Origin: Thioalkalivibrio sp. XN8
Lineage (GTDB): Bacteria > Pseudomonadota > Gammaproteobacteria > Steroidobacterales > XN24
Length of the DNA: 64,000 nucleotides
Reading direction: 5' to 3'
NCBI RefSeq assembly: GCF_011058255.1
Contig: NZ_JAALFH010000067.1
Span: forward strand, 555,724-619,723
In this document: piece after piece, positions 35,622 through 44,641 of the stretch
Layout: each line of letters opens with the position of its first letter
Numbering within the stretch: the first letter of the stretch is position 1
Translations under genes and position numbers: made by a program
The notes under the pieces: model-generated
What the model was told of the DNA's origin: nothing
The model's input: only the letters and a program-made list of their open reading frames with translations
Databases searched by the model: none

Positions 35622-35951
35622 CCTGGAACTGCACCGGCGCCGGCGCGAAGCGCCACCGAATAGCCACAATGCCGCAACAATCGCCGCCTATAAGGTGGGA
35701 CATGAAAGCTTCGAGATCCCGCCGCCTGGCGCTCGCTTCGGCGGCGCAGAACCGCAGGCTGAGGCTCAACCGCGCGGCCCGCTCCGTGCACTCGCGTCGC
35801 TGCGCGAGCATTCCCCTGCCGGCGCCGCGCCAGTAAAGCAGGCCGCCGGTGGTCGCTCGGGGATATACGAACGGAACTTCAGGCTTCCCGCCTGGTCTGG
35901 TAGACTGAGTCCAGTTTTCACCAGCCATCATTCCGGAGAGGCCGAAACGCT
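35622..35951. other. Gap between the tRNA-Ser repeats and yccA
   Basis: No gene is firmly supported in these 330 bases. A hairpin-like GGCGCGAAGCGCC lies at 35643-35655, resembling the hairpin of repeat unit 1. An open frame of 44 codons (35702-35836, +) starts behind AAGGTGG and would encode a very Arg-rich peptide. For yccA, TTCAGG (35878-35883) and TAGACT (35901-35906) are spaced by 17 bases and may be its promoter; GGAGAGG lies 12 bases before its ATG. Confidence 0.4.
35702..35836 (+). CDS. Possible 44-residue Arg-rich small protein
   Basis: An ATG behind AAGGTGGGAC opens a 44-codon frame with 12 Arg residues (begins MKASRSRRLALAS, ends PLPAPRQ). The ribosome site is good and a TATAAG box precedes it by few bases. 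The frame is short and the composition is what GC-rich noncoding DNA can produce, so coding status is uncertain. Confidence 0.2.
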   Translation: MKASRSRRLALASAAQNRRLRLNRAARSVHSRRCASIPLPAPRQ

Positions 35952-36623
35952 ATGGAACCTGTTCGCACGACCTACACCTCGATCGCCCAGCCGGGCGTGC
36001 TCGAGACCAACAAGGTCCTCAAGAACACCTACCTGCTGCTCGCCGCGACGCTGCTGTTCAGCGCCGCCACGGCCGGCATCGCCATGTTCACGGGCATGCG
36101 GCCCCTGAATCCCTTTATCGTGCTGGCGGTGTACTTCGGCCTGCTCTTCGCCACGGCCAAGACGCGCAACAGCGCCATGGGCCTGCTGTGGGTGTTCGCC
36201 CTGACCGGCTTCATGGGCCTGACGCTCGGGCCGATCATCAGCCTGTATCTCACCGTCGTGCCGAACGGCAGCCAGGTGGTGATGACGGCGCTGGGCACCA
36301 CGGGTGCCGTGTTCCTCGGCCTGTCGGCTTACGCCGTCAAGTCCAAGCGCGACTTCAGCTTCATGGGCGGGTTCCTGTTCGTCGGCATCCTCGGCGCCTT
36401 CATCCTCGGCATCGTGGCGCTGCTGTTCAACATGCCGACGCTGTCGCTGGCCGTCTCGGCGATGTTCGTGCTGGCCATGGGCGGCCTGATCCTCTACCAG
36501 ACCAGCGAGATCGTGCGCGGCGGCGAGGACAACTACATCATGGCCACCGTCACGCTGTACGTCAGCATCTACAACCTGTTCACCAGCCTGCTGCACCTGC
36601 TCGGGGTGTTCAGCGACGAATAG
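35952..36623 (+). CDS. yccA: Bax inhibitor-1 family membrane protein YccA
   Basis: This 223-residue protein has seven predicted membrane helices and the BI-1/TMBIM pattern seen in E. coli YccA, a substrate and modulator of the FtsH protease. Typical segments are VLKNTYLLLAATLLFSAATAG near the N-terminus and ILYQTSEIVRGGEDNYIMATVTLYVSIYNLFTSLL at the end. It is a single gene followed by an intrinsic terminator at 36645. Confidence 0.92.
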   Translation: MEPVRTTYTSIAQPGVLETNKVLKNTYLLLAATLLFSAATAGIAMFTGMRPLNPFIVLAVYFGLLFATAKTRNSAMGLLWVFALTGFMGLTLGPIISLYLTVVPNGSQVVMTALGTTGAVFLGLSAYAVKSKRDFSFMGGFLFVGILGAFILGIVALLFNMPTLSLAVSAMFVLAMGGLILYQTSEIVRGGEDNYIMATVTLYVSIYNLFTSLLHLLGVFSDE

Positions 36624-36644
36624 GTCAGCGCGGTCCCGATAAGG

Positions 36645-36680
36645 AAGGGGCGCACCCTCCGGGGCGCGCCCCTTTTGTTT
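36645..36680 (+). terminator. Intrinsic terminator after yccA
   Basis: AAGGGGCGC (36645-36653) pairs with GCGCCCCTT (36666-36674), giving a 9-bp stem with a 12-base loop, followed by TTTTGTTT. It lies 22 bases after the yccA stop and, because the stem begins with AA and ends with TT, could also stop the convergent gene at 36698. Confidence 0.85.
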
Positions 36681-36697
36681 GCGGCATAGCGCCGTCG

Positions 36698-37741
36698 CTA
36701 CTTGTTCAGGCCCTTCTTGCCGTTATTGCTCTTTGGTGCCTTCGGCTTGCCACCGCCGCCGCCGCCGCCGGCCACCGCCTGCACGTCCACGTAGCTGAGA
36801 TTGAGATCGTGGTCCACCACCGGCGTCGCCGCACCCTCGTCGCCATCGTCCGACTCGGCCGCCGCCGGTTCTTCGGGCGGCACGACGCCGAAGTCGCCGT
36901 AGTTGCCGATCGCCGCCGTCGCAAGGCTCATGCTCGTCTCGACAGGGCTGTAGAAGGTGATGCGGTAGAACCCGGCGCTGGCCGGCTTCCAGCCGCCCTG
37001 GGACCCGCCGAAGATCAGCTTGCCCCCGACGTTCAGCTCGACGGCGAAGGAGATCGGCACGTCGGCGCAGGAGCTCGCCGGTGACAACCACATGCTGGTC
37101 GCGGTATCCCAGTAAAGATCGCCGGGCACCTCGCTGCCGCAATACTGCACCCGCAGCTTCCACAGGTCGGACACGACCGTGGCGAAGTTCCCTTCGTAGG
37201 TCGCTGTATTGGTGCCCTGCAGCTCGTTCGCGCTGCTCGGGTACTCGAGTTCGGCCATGACGTAGCCCGTCATGGTCATGCCTTCCTCGATTTCGGCCAG
37301 CCGCTTGTAGAGCTGGATTTCCAGCCGGAAGGGCCGGCGAACCTTGGGATCGACGGCCTCGATATTGTCGCCCCAGTCGACGTAAGACACCTCGACTGGC
37401 AGCCCGACGAAATACTCGGCCTGCCAGGTATTGCCTTCCGTCTTCTGGGCGTACCAGGGACCCCCGGCTTCGCGCTCGGCGATTTCTTCCGGTGTCAGGC
37501 CGGGGTACTCGCCGCTGTATACGACGTCGAAAGTGGTTGTCTCGACCTCGGCGATTGCATAGCCATCCACCGCGAAAGCCGGGAACGACAGGTTGTTGCC
37601 CTGTGTTTCTTCACCGCCTGGTGGCCGGTTGCCACCGCCACCGCCAACGCCCGCCGGGGGCGCTGCCCAAACCATCGCGCTGAAGAGCATGGCGCAGCCG
37701 AGCAGCACCATCCTGCCCATTGTTTTCATCATGATGTTCAT
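36698..37741 (-). CDS. Secreted glycine-rich protein of unknown function
   Basis: This 347-residue protein has a signal peptide (about 1-26, ending AMVWA) and a Gly/Pro-rich start of the mature chain (VGGGGGNRPPGG). The centre (about 50-300) is a beta-rich domain with aromatic strands (YFVGLPVEVSYVDWG, PFRLEIQLYKRL, GFYRITFYSP) and two cysteines (QYCGSE, SSCADV). An acidic stretch (EEPAAAESDDGDEG) follows, and the chain ends with seven Gly and a Lys-rich tail (KPKAPKSNNGKKGLNK). I recognise no family. The ATG follows AAGGAGG. It is a lone gene, diverging from the Nudix gene. Confidence 0.8.
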   Translation of the reverse strand: MNIMMKTMGRMVLLGCAMLFSAMVWAAPPAGVGGGGGNRPPGGEETQGNNLSFPAFAVDGYAIAEVETTTFDVVYSGEYPGLTPEEIAEREAGGPWYAQKTEGNTWQAEYFVGLPVEVSYVDWGDNIEAVDPKVRRPFRLEIQLYKRLAEIEEGMTMTGYVMAELEYPSSANELQGTNTATYEGNFATVVSDLWKLRVQYCGSEVPGDLYWDTATSMWLSPASSCADVPISFAVELNVGGKLIFGGSQGGWKPASAGFYRITFYSPVETSMSLATAAIGNYGDFGVVPPEEPAAAESDDGDEGAATPVVDHDLNLSYVDVQAVAGGGGGGGKPKAPKSNNGKKGLNK

Positions 37742-37833
37742 GGCCTGCCTCCTTGAGGCTCAGGATCAGTCCGTCCACTCCGAAGAACTGCCAGCAGCGA
37801 TAAGAACATCGCGCAGGGCCATCGGAACGGTGC

Positions 37834-37854
37834 CAGGGGTAAAATCCACCCCTG
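37834..37854. promoter_or_regulatory. Inverted repeat with embedded -10-like box before the Nudix gene
   Basis: CAGGGGT-N7-ACCCCTG is a perfect inverted repeat whose centre contains TAAAAT (37840-37845). It could be a promoter with an operator laid over it. A second palindrome, GGGCG-AA-CGCCC, lies at 37890-37901. Either might also just be a hairpin in a leader. Confidence 0.35.
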
Positions 37855-37925
37855 TCATCAGGCTAGTCGCCTCATGTCAGAGTTAAATGGGGCGAACGCC
37901 CTATGCCAACGGACCCGGGAGCAAC

Positions 37926-38582
37926 ATGGACCGCTTCACCCGCAAGGAACTCAAGCATGCGCCCGCGCCGCGCCCCGACGGCTCGGCGCTGGCCGAAACG
38001 CCCTGGCGCCGGGACGAGCGCCGCGAGCGTTTCGCCAATCCCTATTTCAGGATCTTCGAAGACCAGGCCTGGAACGGCCGGGCCGGGCGGCATTTCGATT
38101 ACGGGATCATCGCCTTCCGCAACCGCGCCGTCGGCATCCTGCCGCTGGAGCCGGACGGCCGGGTCTGGCTGGTAGGCCAGCACCGCTATGCCGTCGACGA
38201 ATTCACCTGGGAGCTGCCGATGGGCGGCGTGCCGCTCGAGGCCAACCTGCTCGAGGGCGCCCAGCGGGAGCTCCGCGAGGAGACCGGGCTGACGGCGGCG
38301 CACTGGGAGCTGCTGCTGCCCGAGGTCCAGCTCTCCAATTCGGTCACCGACGAAGTCGGGACCGTGCTGCTCGCGCGGGAGCTCACGCCGGGCGCCATGG
38401 CGCCCGAGGCCAGCGAGGAGCTGTGGGTGATCACCGTGCCGTGGCAGGAAGCGGCCTGGGCGGCGCTCGACGGCCGGATCACCGATTCACTGACAGTCGC
38501 CGGCCTACTCGCGCTGGCGGCCCGGGCCGAAGACTTCGGCCTGGCACCGCTGGCGGGCGGGGCCGGCGGCGGGCCGGGTTAG
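37926..38582 (+). CDS. Nudix hydrolase (ADP-ribose pyrophosphatase-like)
   Basis: This 218-residue Nudix protein probably cleaves a nucleoside diphosphate derivative. The Nudix box is GGVPLEANLLEGAQRELREETG, with the catalytic RELREETG; the first Glu sits one residue off the strict spacing. The N-terminal strands and ELPMGG before the box resemble ADP-ribose or GDP-mannose pyrophosphatases (NudE/NudF type). The start ATG 37926 follows GGGAG; an ATG at 37887 is in frame but has no good ribosome site. It converges on pilE with a 4-base overlap. Confidence 0.87.
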   Translation: MDRFTRKELKHAPAPRPDGSALAETPWRRDERRERFANPYFRIFEDQAWNGRAGRHFDYGIIAFRNRAVGILPLEPDGRVWLVGQHRYAVDEFTWELPMGGVPLEANLLEGAQRELREETGLTAAHWELLLPEVQLSNSVTDEVGTVLLARELTPGAMAPEASEELWVITVPWQEAAWAALDGRITDSLTVAGLLALAARAEDFGLAPLAGGAGGGPG

Positions 38583-39019
38583 CGGCGCCAGCAGTCGTTC
38601 CCCAGCGAGCCGGTCGCCGTCTGGACGCCGGCCTGGGTCAGCGAGAAACTGGTGCAGCGCGTGTCCCCGGCCTGCACGCCGCCCGCTACCGGCGTCGCCG
38701 TCAGCGTGAACTGCGTGGCGTTGCGCACCGGGGCCGTGATCTCGTAGTGCCCCTCCGGCGAGTTCTGCGGAAACGCCACCCCGCAGTTGGCATTGTTGTA
38801 GGCCGCGAACTGCGTGAAACAGCGCTCGAGCTGCTGTGACACATTGAGCAGCCCCGCGGTCGCATCCGCCCGCCGCGCCTGCCGGACCTGTTCCGTATAC
38901 GCCGGGAAAGCGATGCTGGCGAGGATCGCGATCACGACCACCACGATCATCACCTCGATCAGGGTGAAGCCGCGCATGCCGGCGCCGGCAGTGGCCTTGG
39001 CCTTGATGCTGTTACTCAT
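38579..39019 (-). CDS. pilE: Type IV pilin PilE-like minor pilin
   Basis: This 146-residue prepilin is the last gene of the minor pilin operon. The peptidase PilD would cut after Gly17, before Phe18, in GFTLIEVMIVVVVIAIL, leaving the key Glu at +5. The mature globular part has Cys residues in RCFTQ, NCGVAF, RCTSFS and NDCWRR for the D-region loop. The start ATG 39019 follows GGAG; the reading frame extends 15 codons further up but without a ribosome site. Confidence 0.92.
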   Translation of the reverse strand: MSNSIKAKATAGAGMRGFTLIEVMIVVVVIAILASIAFPAYTEQVRQARRADATAGLLNVSQQLERCFTQFAAYNNANCGVAFPQNSPEGHYEITAPVRNATQFTLTATPVAGGVQAGDTRCTSFSLTQAGVQTATGSLGNDCWRR

Positions 39020-39045
39020 TTGTCTGCTCCGCATCGACGGGCGCC

Positions 39046-42000
39046 TCACCGCAACTGCTGCCATGACTGGCGTCCACCGAGCCCTTCCTCACCGAGGCCG
39101 CGCACGAACTCGCCCTCGCCGGTATAGATGAACTCGGGCGGCTCGCCAGCGGCATCGGCGGGCGTAAGCGTCAGTGCCCGCTCCCCCTGGCCCCAGTTCA
39201 GCCCCGAAATGACGTCACCGCCGAGCTTGTCCAGGTCGTCGTACATGCTGTCGCGGTTCAGGTCGAACACCGCGTACTGCGTCCGCCCGCCAGCCACGAT
39301 ATCCAGGTCCATGATGAAACCCCGGCGCCCAGTGCCGCAGGGATCGTAGTCCGGGATCAGTGTACTGAACCGCACGCGCCGCTGCTGCGGGCCCGTCGGG
39401 AAAGTGGCCTCGCTGATCACGCGTTCTCCATCCTCGAAGTCCAGGTCGATATACCAGCCGTCGTGCAGCGAACGGTCGAACACGTTCTCGGACACCACGC
39501 GCACGACCACAGGCTCACCGCCGAAAGTCTCGAGCGACTGGGACTCGATCTCCTGCTCCAGGAGGTCGCCGCGCAGCACGCCCGGCGTACCCGCCACGGT
39601 GTCAACGATGCCATACAGGCTCTGCACCGGCGCGCCCGGCATGTCCTGGTCTCCGACCCGGAAGTAGCTGCCGGTCCCGAAGGACAGGATTACTTCGTCC
39701 TCGTTGATCGGGCTCAAAGCGATAATGGGCTTCGACGTGATCGGTTGGGGGTTGCCCATGGGCCCGGTCGCCGCAAACATCCGGGTGATATTGGTTGCGT
39801 TGTTCCAGGTGCCGGGCGAGCCGCCGATATTGAAGCGCCACATGTTGCCCAGGAGGTCACCGGCGTAGACGCGGTTGGCTCGCAGATTGCTGACCGGCCA
39901 ATCGGTGACGATCGGGGCGGCCAGGCCATTGGGTGTTGCGCCTGAGCCTTCGCCCGTATCGATCTTCTCGATCAGCGTACCCGTCTCCAGGTCAACAACG
40001 AACAGCATGGCGCGGTCGTTGTCCGAACTGTAGCCATTGCCGAACACGGCCGCGACCCGGCCGTCGCTGATCTTGACGATCGCCGGCTGGCCCACGTTGT
40101 AACCCAGGTCCGGATCGGTGAACTCCCACAGCACATCCGCGGTACCGAAACTGGCCGGGTTGCTGACGTCCAGCGCAAAAACTGTCCGTCCACCCGCGCC
40201 CATGGTGCCCACCAGCACGGTCCGGTCCACCCCCATGAAGCTGAGGTCCTCGACGGCCACGGTACCGTCCATGAAATAGCGATGGGCATAGTTAGGATCC
40301 GGCAGGCGCGACAGCGGCGCGAAATCCTGGCCGGGCTCGGGCTGCAGCAGCATGCTCGGGATATAGGCAAACAGTTCTTCGCCGGTCGCGGCATCAAAAG
40401 CATGCAGCATCCCGTCGTTCGCCCCGACGTAAAGAACACCCTGCTCGAACTGCGGATTCGAACTCACGATGTCGCCGAGCAGCCGCGGGCTGCCGGTGGA
40501 AGAACGATCCCGGAAGGAGGCATGGGCGCTCTCATCGCCCTTCAGCCAATCCACGCGCTGTGCACCCAGGCCGTCCGATGTACCGTCCGGCGCGTAGTCG
40601 AGCGCATTTTGCTGCGCGACGCTGAGATTGGTGAAGCTGAAGCTGACCGCTGTCCCGTCCTCACGACTGGTGAAAATATTCCGTGTGTACGGATTGCGCA
40701 GGGCCAGCTTGCTCTCTGCATCCCACGCCAGGATTCCGAGTGAGCCGTCGGCGTTGACGACGCGCGCATCCAGCCGCCCCGACCAGTCGGTGCTGCGGAA
40801 ACCTGCAGTGTAGAGCAGCGTATCCGTCTGCAGCACCGCCGAGCTCGTCGCCGCCGACGTCGCGGAAGCTTCTATCCTGGCGCCGATCGAGGCCAGCACC
40901 TCGCCGAAACGCTGGCCCAGCAGGGCCGGCACCTCGACATCCAGCAGCTCGCCCCGGCTGTTCAGCGTCGCGTGCCACAGGTCGTCGACGTTGACGGGAT
41001 TGCGCTGCGGGAACGCGGTAGGCCAGCTCGGCGGGTTGGTGTAGGGGTCGTCGGTGGCATCCTGGTCGATCTTGAATATCGTGCCGGGCGCTCCAAGCGT
41101 CACGGCAAACAGGTTGGCATGCAGGTCGGTGTTGCAGTCCAGCCGCGGGTCCGGATTCGGGCTGTTGCAGCCTGACGGCACGGGAACCTGGCCGACCGGG
41201 AGGTCCGGACGCAAGTTGGTCAGGTACATGGCCGCCGCGATATCGGCCATGGTATTCGACACGGAGTCGGCAAACGGGGATCCCATCCCGCCGTCGGCGT
41301 TGCCCACACCGGGGTTGTAGGGATTCGAGTAACCGTCGGTAAACAGCACGCCGAAGTTCATCTGGCAGGACTGGATGATCGGCGCCCCCGAGTCGGTGCG
41401 CTGGAATTGCCCAATCATGTGCTGCACGGCCTGCTTGTTGGGCGTGCCGCCGGCGTTGATGAAGTTGGTATAGATGTCGAAGAAAAAGTCGTCGCGATCC
41501 GCGCTCACCAACAAGTCCCGCATATTCACATTGATGCGGTTGTTGATGCGATAAGCACCGACCCGGAAGCCCTCCAGCGGCGCGAAGGCTTCGCCGATGG
41601 CGCCGCGCGCAGCAATGTGGCGCTTCCGGTAATAGGTGAACCAGTTGGCGAAATTCTGGATGGCCCGGTCGTAGGCCTCGGGCGTGACGAAGTTGCCCGG
41701 CTGGATCTCGTAGCGGACCAGCGGCGAGCCGTCCGGGGCCTCACCGTCGATAATGACGTCCGGCCCGCCTTCCATGCGCGCCGGGTCGTAGCCGAAATCC
41801 GGCGGCAGCGGCGTACCCACCGGGAGATAGAACGTAGCGGGGAAGTAGCTGATCGGCACGCCAATACCACCGTTGTTGTCGTCCACCCCCGTGACCACGA
41901 TATCGCTGGCCGCGGTGGTCCAGGTGCTGGTGTTCCAGTCCCGGTAACGCGTGCCCGCCGGGATCACCATGCCGTTGAAGAAACGGAACACCTGGTTGGC

Positions 42001-42615
42001 GCCGGTGCGCTCCTGGAGAACCGTCAGGTTTAATACCTCGCTGCCCCGCGTTGGGTCGGTAGGTGCCGCCGTGGGGTCGGAGTCGGTGAACGTATAACCC
42101 CCGAGATCGAGCCAGGGATCGTAAGTGATGGCCGGATCGAAATAACTGAAGTTGAATGCCGGCGACCGTACATACGCGTATGGCCCGACCGGCGGAACCG
42201 CGAAATGATCGTGGCGGGAGTCGGCGTAAGCCCGGCGGCCGTTCGTGAGCCCCGTTCCATTGGGGAAAAGATAGACGAACTTCTTCCACGTGTTGTTGGC
42301 GCCACCGTTGATGTTGAAGTTGATAGCCCCGAACTCAACCGCATCGCTCTGGTTGCGCCCGGTGAAGGACTGGTCGCCGGTGTTCCACCAGGCAGCGCCA
42401 TCGTTGGCGCGCATCAGGATCTCGGAATCCATTGAGCCGGAGTCGTCCACCGCCAGCAGCAGCGCCGGCGTCACCGGCTGCAGTACGAACAGCGGCGAGG
42501 TCGCGATGTTGACATCTGCCTGTGCGGTGCTCGCAGCAAACAGTGCCAGGGCGAAGGCGCTCACGCCGGAGACGGTGCGCTGCTTCCATTTGCGAAGGGT
42601 GTTCATTGCGTTCAT
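39046..42615 (-). CDS. pilY1: Type IV pilus tip adhesin and assembly factor PilY1
   Basis: This 1189-residue secreted protein promotes pilus assembly and adhesion. A signal peptide (about 1-33, ending STAQA) is followed by a von Willebrand A-like region starting with the metal motif DDSGSMD (Asp57, Ser59, Ser61). The C-terminal half (about 700-1150) is the PilY1 beta-propeller with VLYVGANDGMLHAFDAATGEE, RVYAGDLLGNMWRF and a calcium-binding-like loop DLNRDSMYDD. The start at 42615 has GAGGA seven bases upstream. A GTG at 42678 overlaps the pilX stop as GTGA but lacks a ribosome site and would lengthen the signal region by 21 residues. Confidence 0.93.
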   Translation of the reverse strand: MNAMNTLRKWKQRTVSGVSAFALALFAASTAQADVNIATSPLFVLQPVTPALLLAVDDSGSMDSEILMRANDGAAWWNTGDQSFTGRNQSDAVEFGAINFNINGGANNTWKKFVYLFPNGTGLTNGRRAYADSRHDHFAVPPVGPYAYVRSPAFNFSYFDPAITYDPWLDLGGYTFTDSDPTAAPTDPTRGSEVLNLTVLQERTGANQVFRFFNGMVIPAGTRYRDWNTSTWTTAASDIVVTGVDDNNGGIGVPISYFPATFYLPVGTPLPPDFGYDPARMEGGPDVIIDGEAPDGSPLVRYEIQPGNFVTPEAYDRAIQNFANWFTYYRKRHIAARGAIGEAFAPLEGFRVGAYRINNRINVNMRDLLVSADRDDFFFDIYTNFINAGGTPNKQAVQHMIGQFQRTDSGAPIIQSCQMNFGVLFTDGYSNPYNPGVGNADGGMGSPFADSVSNTMADIAAAMYLTNLRPDLPVGQVPVPSGCNSPNPDPRLDCNTDLHANLFAVTLGAPGTIFKIDQDATDDPYTNPPSWPTAFPQRNPVNVDDLWHATLNSRGELLDVEVPALLGQRFGEVLASIGARIEASATSAATSSAVLQTDTLLYTAGFRSTDWSGRLDARVVNADGSLGILAWDAESKLALRNPYTRNIFTSREDGTAVSFSFTNLSVAQQNALDYAPDGTSDGLGAQRVDWLKGDESAHASFRDRSSTGSPRLLGDIVSSNPQFEQGVLYVGANDGMLHAFDAATGEELFAYIPSMLLQPEPGQDFAPLSRLPDPNYAHRYFMDGTVAVEDLSFMGVDRTVLVGTMGAGGRTVFALDVSNPASFGTADVLWEFTDPDLGYNVGQPAIVKISDGRVAAVFGNGYSSDNDRAMLFVVDLETGTLIEKIDTGEGSGATPNGLAAPIVTDWPVSNLRANRVYAGDLLGNMWRFNIGGSPGTWNNATNITRMFAATGPMGNPQPITSKPIIALSPINEDEVILSFGTGSYFRVGDQDMPGAPVQSLYGIVDTVAGTPGVLRGDLLEQEIESQSLETFGGEPVVVRVVSENVFDRSLHDGWYIDLDFEDGERVISEATFPTGPQQRRVRFSTLIPDYDPCGTGRRGFIMDLDIVAGGRTQYAVFDLNRDSMYDDLDKLGGDVISGLNWGQGERALTLTPADAAGEPPEFIYTGEGEFVRGLGEEGLGGRQSWQQLR

Positions 42616-42674
42616 TCCACTATCCTCGGCGCCATCGGCGGGCATCAGGCCGAAAGCCGGTTTGGGTTCGCCAC

Positions 42675-43193
42675 TCACTGCGGCGGCTCGAAAGTCGACT
42701 GCAACACCACGACCGAAACGTCGGAGGCGCCTTCGCCACGCGCGGTCACGGGATAGATGCGCCGGAAGTCCGGCGGCAGCTGGATGCCGACCCGCCGCAG
42801 GCTGGGCGGGCCGACGTAAAAGTCGGGGTCATCGGCCAGCTGGGCGTCCAGCGCCGGGACAGTGCCTGTCGGCACCGGCGCCGTGCCGTCCCAGTTGGCC
42901 GGGTTTACGGTGTCGGTGATCGGGTTGTTCAGGTCGGCGGCCTGCTGGTTGGCCAGCCCCAGCAGCCAGGTTTCCCCGGCCCGCAGCGCCGCCTCCGCCG
43001 ACTGGAAAGCCATGTTGCGGTCCCGCAGGTTGCCGGCCATGCGCTCCTGCATGTTGCTGCCGCGCATTGCGGAGACGCCCAGCAGGGTCATCAGCAGCAG
43101 GAAAATCAGCGCGATGGCCAGCGCCGAGCCACGCTGGCGCGACCTTGCGATCGACTTTTGGTGAATCGTGTTCGTCATGCCTTGGAGCCTCAT
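42675..43193 (-). CDS. pilX: Type IV pilus assembly protein PilX
   Basis: This 172-residue minor pilin-like protein has the PilX pattern QRGSALAIALIFLLLMTLLGVSAMRGS with one N-terminal membrane helix, followed by NMQERMAGNLRDRNMAFQSAEAALRAGE. It lacks the usual GFTLxE prepilin site, as PilX does. The ATG start overlaps the pilW stop as ATGA. It lies in the fimT-pilV-pilW-pilX-pilY1-pilE series. Confidence 0.92.
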   Translation of the reverse strand: MRLQGMTNTIHQKSIARSRQRGSALAIALIFLLLMTLLGVSAMRGSNMQERMAGNLRDRNMAFQSAEAALRAGETWLLGLANQQAADLNNPITDTVNPANWDGTAPVPTGTVPALDAQLADDPDFYVGPPSLRRVGIQLPPDFRRIYPVTARGEGASDVSVVVLQSTFEPPQ

Positions 43194-44152
43194 GGAAGTC
43201 TGTTGCGCAGGCCGATCGTGGTGGTCAGCACCTGCCGGTACCGGCCGTCCGCCGGCGCCACGGCCGCGCCGCGGAAGTCCACTGGCTGGGGCCCGCCGGT
43301 GACGTTGTCCTCGTTGCTCACCAGCAGCAGGGCGATGCGCACGCTGCGGATCCGGCTCCAGTCGATGACGGCGCCCGCATCGACATACGCGTCCGGCGCA
43401 CCGTCATTGTCGAGATCCTCGCCGTAGCGCACCCACAGGTCCTCGACCCCGTCGACCAGCTCCGTGTCGACGCCGTCGTCGCGCCGCCAGAGGGCGAGGT
43501 CGCCGCTCGCGCCGGGCGCGACGAAATAAGTCACTTCGCGGTACCGGCTCAGCTCGGCCCCGGTCACGTAGGCGACGCGCAGGGGCGCGTTCGGCGTCAC
43601 CGTGACAGGGCCCGCGCCGGCAACGGCGTTGACGGTGAAGAGGTCGACGTTATTACAGTCCGCCACGCCCACCACGTCACCGACCTGCACGCCCTGCAGG
43701 TTGGCCGGGACAGTGACGACATCGCCGGGGTTCAGCATGTCGACATTCAGGCGCATCGTCGCCGGCTCCAGCATCCGCAGGGTCAGGCTGTCGGTGCCCG
43801 GCGCCTGGGTCGCCGGCGCGCCGCCGGTCGGCACGGCCGCGATATAGGTGTCGCGCGTGTAGTCGACGGCCAGCGGCGGCACCGGGTTCGGCGTCACGCT
43901 GATCAGGGTGGTGCAGCCCACGAAGCCGGCCAGCCGCACGTCGCGGCTGATGGTCTCGGCCGCGAAGCGCCCGTTCTCCTGCACCCGCGCCAGGGCGTCC
44001 TGGAAGCGGTAGGTCTGGCGGGTGCCGACGAAAATCTGGATCACGCCGGCGATGAGAATCAGGCTGATGAGGATCGCCACCAGGATCTCCACCAGCGTCA
44101 GGCCCTGCTGCCGGGCAGGGCGACCGTGGTCGAACATGCTGCTCATCCTCAT
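43190..44152 (-). CDS. pilW: Type IV pilus minor pilin PilW
   Basis: This 320-residue minor pilin has a prepilin cut after Gly17 in QQGLTLVEILVAILISLILIAG, with Glu at +5, and the typical RFQDALARVQENGRFAAETISRDVRLAGFVGC that follows in PilW. The start ATG 44152 overlaps the pilV stop as ATGA; the frame extends upstream 13 codons without support. It primes pilus assembly with PilV, PilX and PilY1. Confidence 0.92.
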   Translation of the reverse strand: MRMSSMFDHGRPARQQGLTLVEILVAILISLILIAGVIQIFVGTRQTYRFQDALARVQENGRFAAETISRDVRLAGFVGCTTLISVTPNPVPPLAVDYTRDTYIAAVPTGGAPATQAPGTDSLTLRMLEPATMRLNVDMLNPGDVVTVPANLQGVQVGDVVGVADCNNVDLFTVNAVAGAGPVTVTPNAPLRVAYVTGAELSRYREVTYFVAPGASGDLALWRRDDGVDTELVDGVEDLWVRYGEDLDNDGAPDAYVDAGAVIDWSRIRSVRIALLLVSNEDNVTGGPQPVDFRGAAVAPADGRYRQVLTTTIGLRNRLP

Positions 44153-44640
44153 AGCACGGTCTCGACGCGGAAGCCCATGGTGCCGCCGCACTCGGCCGGC
44201 GCGCCCGCCACGCCCTCGCCGCGCGTGTCGTCCCAGCAGACGATGACCGTCAGGTTGTTATCCACGGCGTTCACCGCGACGCCGCCGGTTCCCGCCGGCA
44301 GGCTGTTCTGCAGCGCCGTGCGCCACTCGTTGAGGTCGGTCTCCGCCAGCGTGCCCGCCGCCGGGGTGGCGTCGGCGACGGCCAGGTTGTAGGCCCCGAC
44401 GTTGATGGCCGCGCGGCGGTTGGCGCGCACGCGGTCCGCCATGTCGTAGGCCAGGTTGGTCGCCTGCGAGCGCAGGTAAGCGCTGTTGTTGAACTGGAGC
44501 GCCACGCCCTGCAGGCTCGCCAGCCCGATCAACCCGATCGAGAGCACCAGCACGGCGATCAGCACCTCGACCATGGTGAAGCCGCCCTGCCCCGCACGCG
44601 GGGCGGCGGCGCCGTTCGAATTCATGTCCAGACCAGCCAT
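44149..44640 (-). CDS. pilV: Type IV pilus minor pilin PilV
   Basis: This 163-residue prepilin has the cut site after Gly20 in GGFTMVEVLIAVLVLSIGLIGLASLQ and a short globular part with two Cys (VCWDD, ECGGT). It begins 1 base after the fimT stop and overlaps pilW by four bases. An internal ATG five codons in is an alternative start. Confidence 0.92.
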   Translation of the reverse strand: MAGLDMNSNGAAAPRAGQGGFTMVEVLIAVLVLSIGLIGLASLQGVALQFNNSAYLRSQATNLAYDMADRVRANRRAAINVGAYNLAVADATPAAGTLAETDLNEWRTALQNSLPAGTGGVAVNAVDNNLTVIVCWDDTRGEGVAGAPAECGGTMGFRVETVL

Positions 44641-44641
44641 G

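Noticed and set aside
35473-35931. A 152-codon minus-strand frame and neighbouring frames over the tRNA-Ser repeats
   Set aside because: They follow the palindromic repeats, lack a ribosome site and show no domain features.
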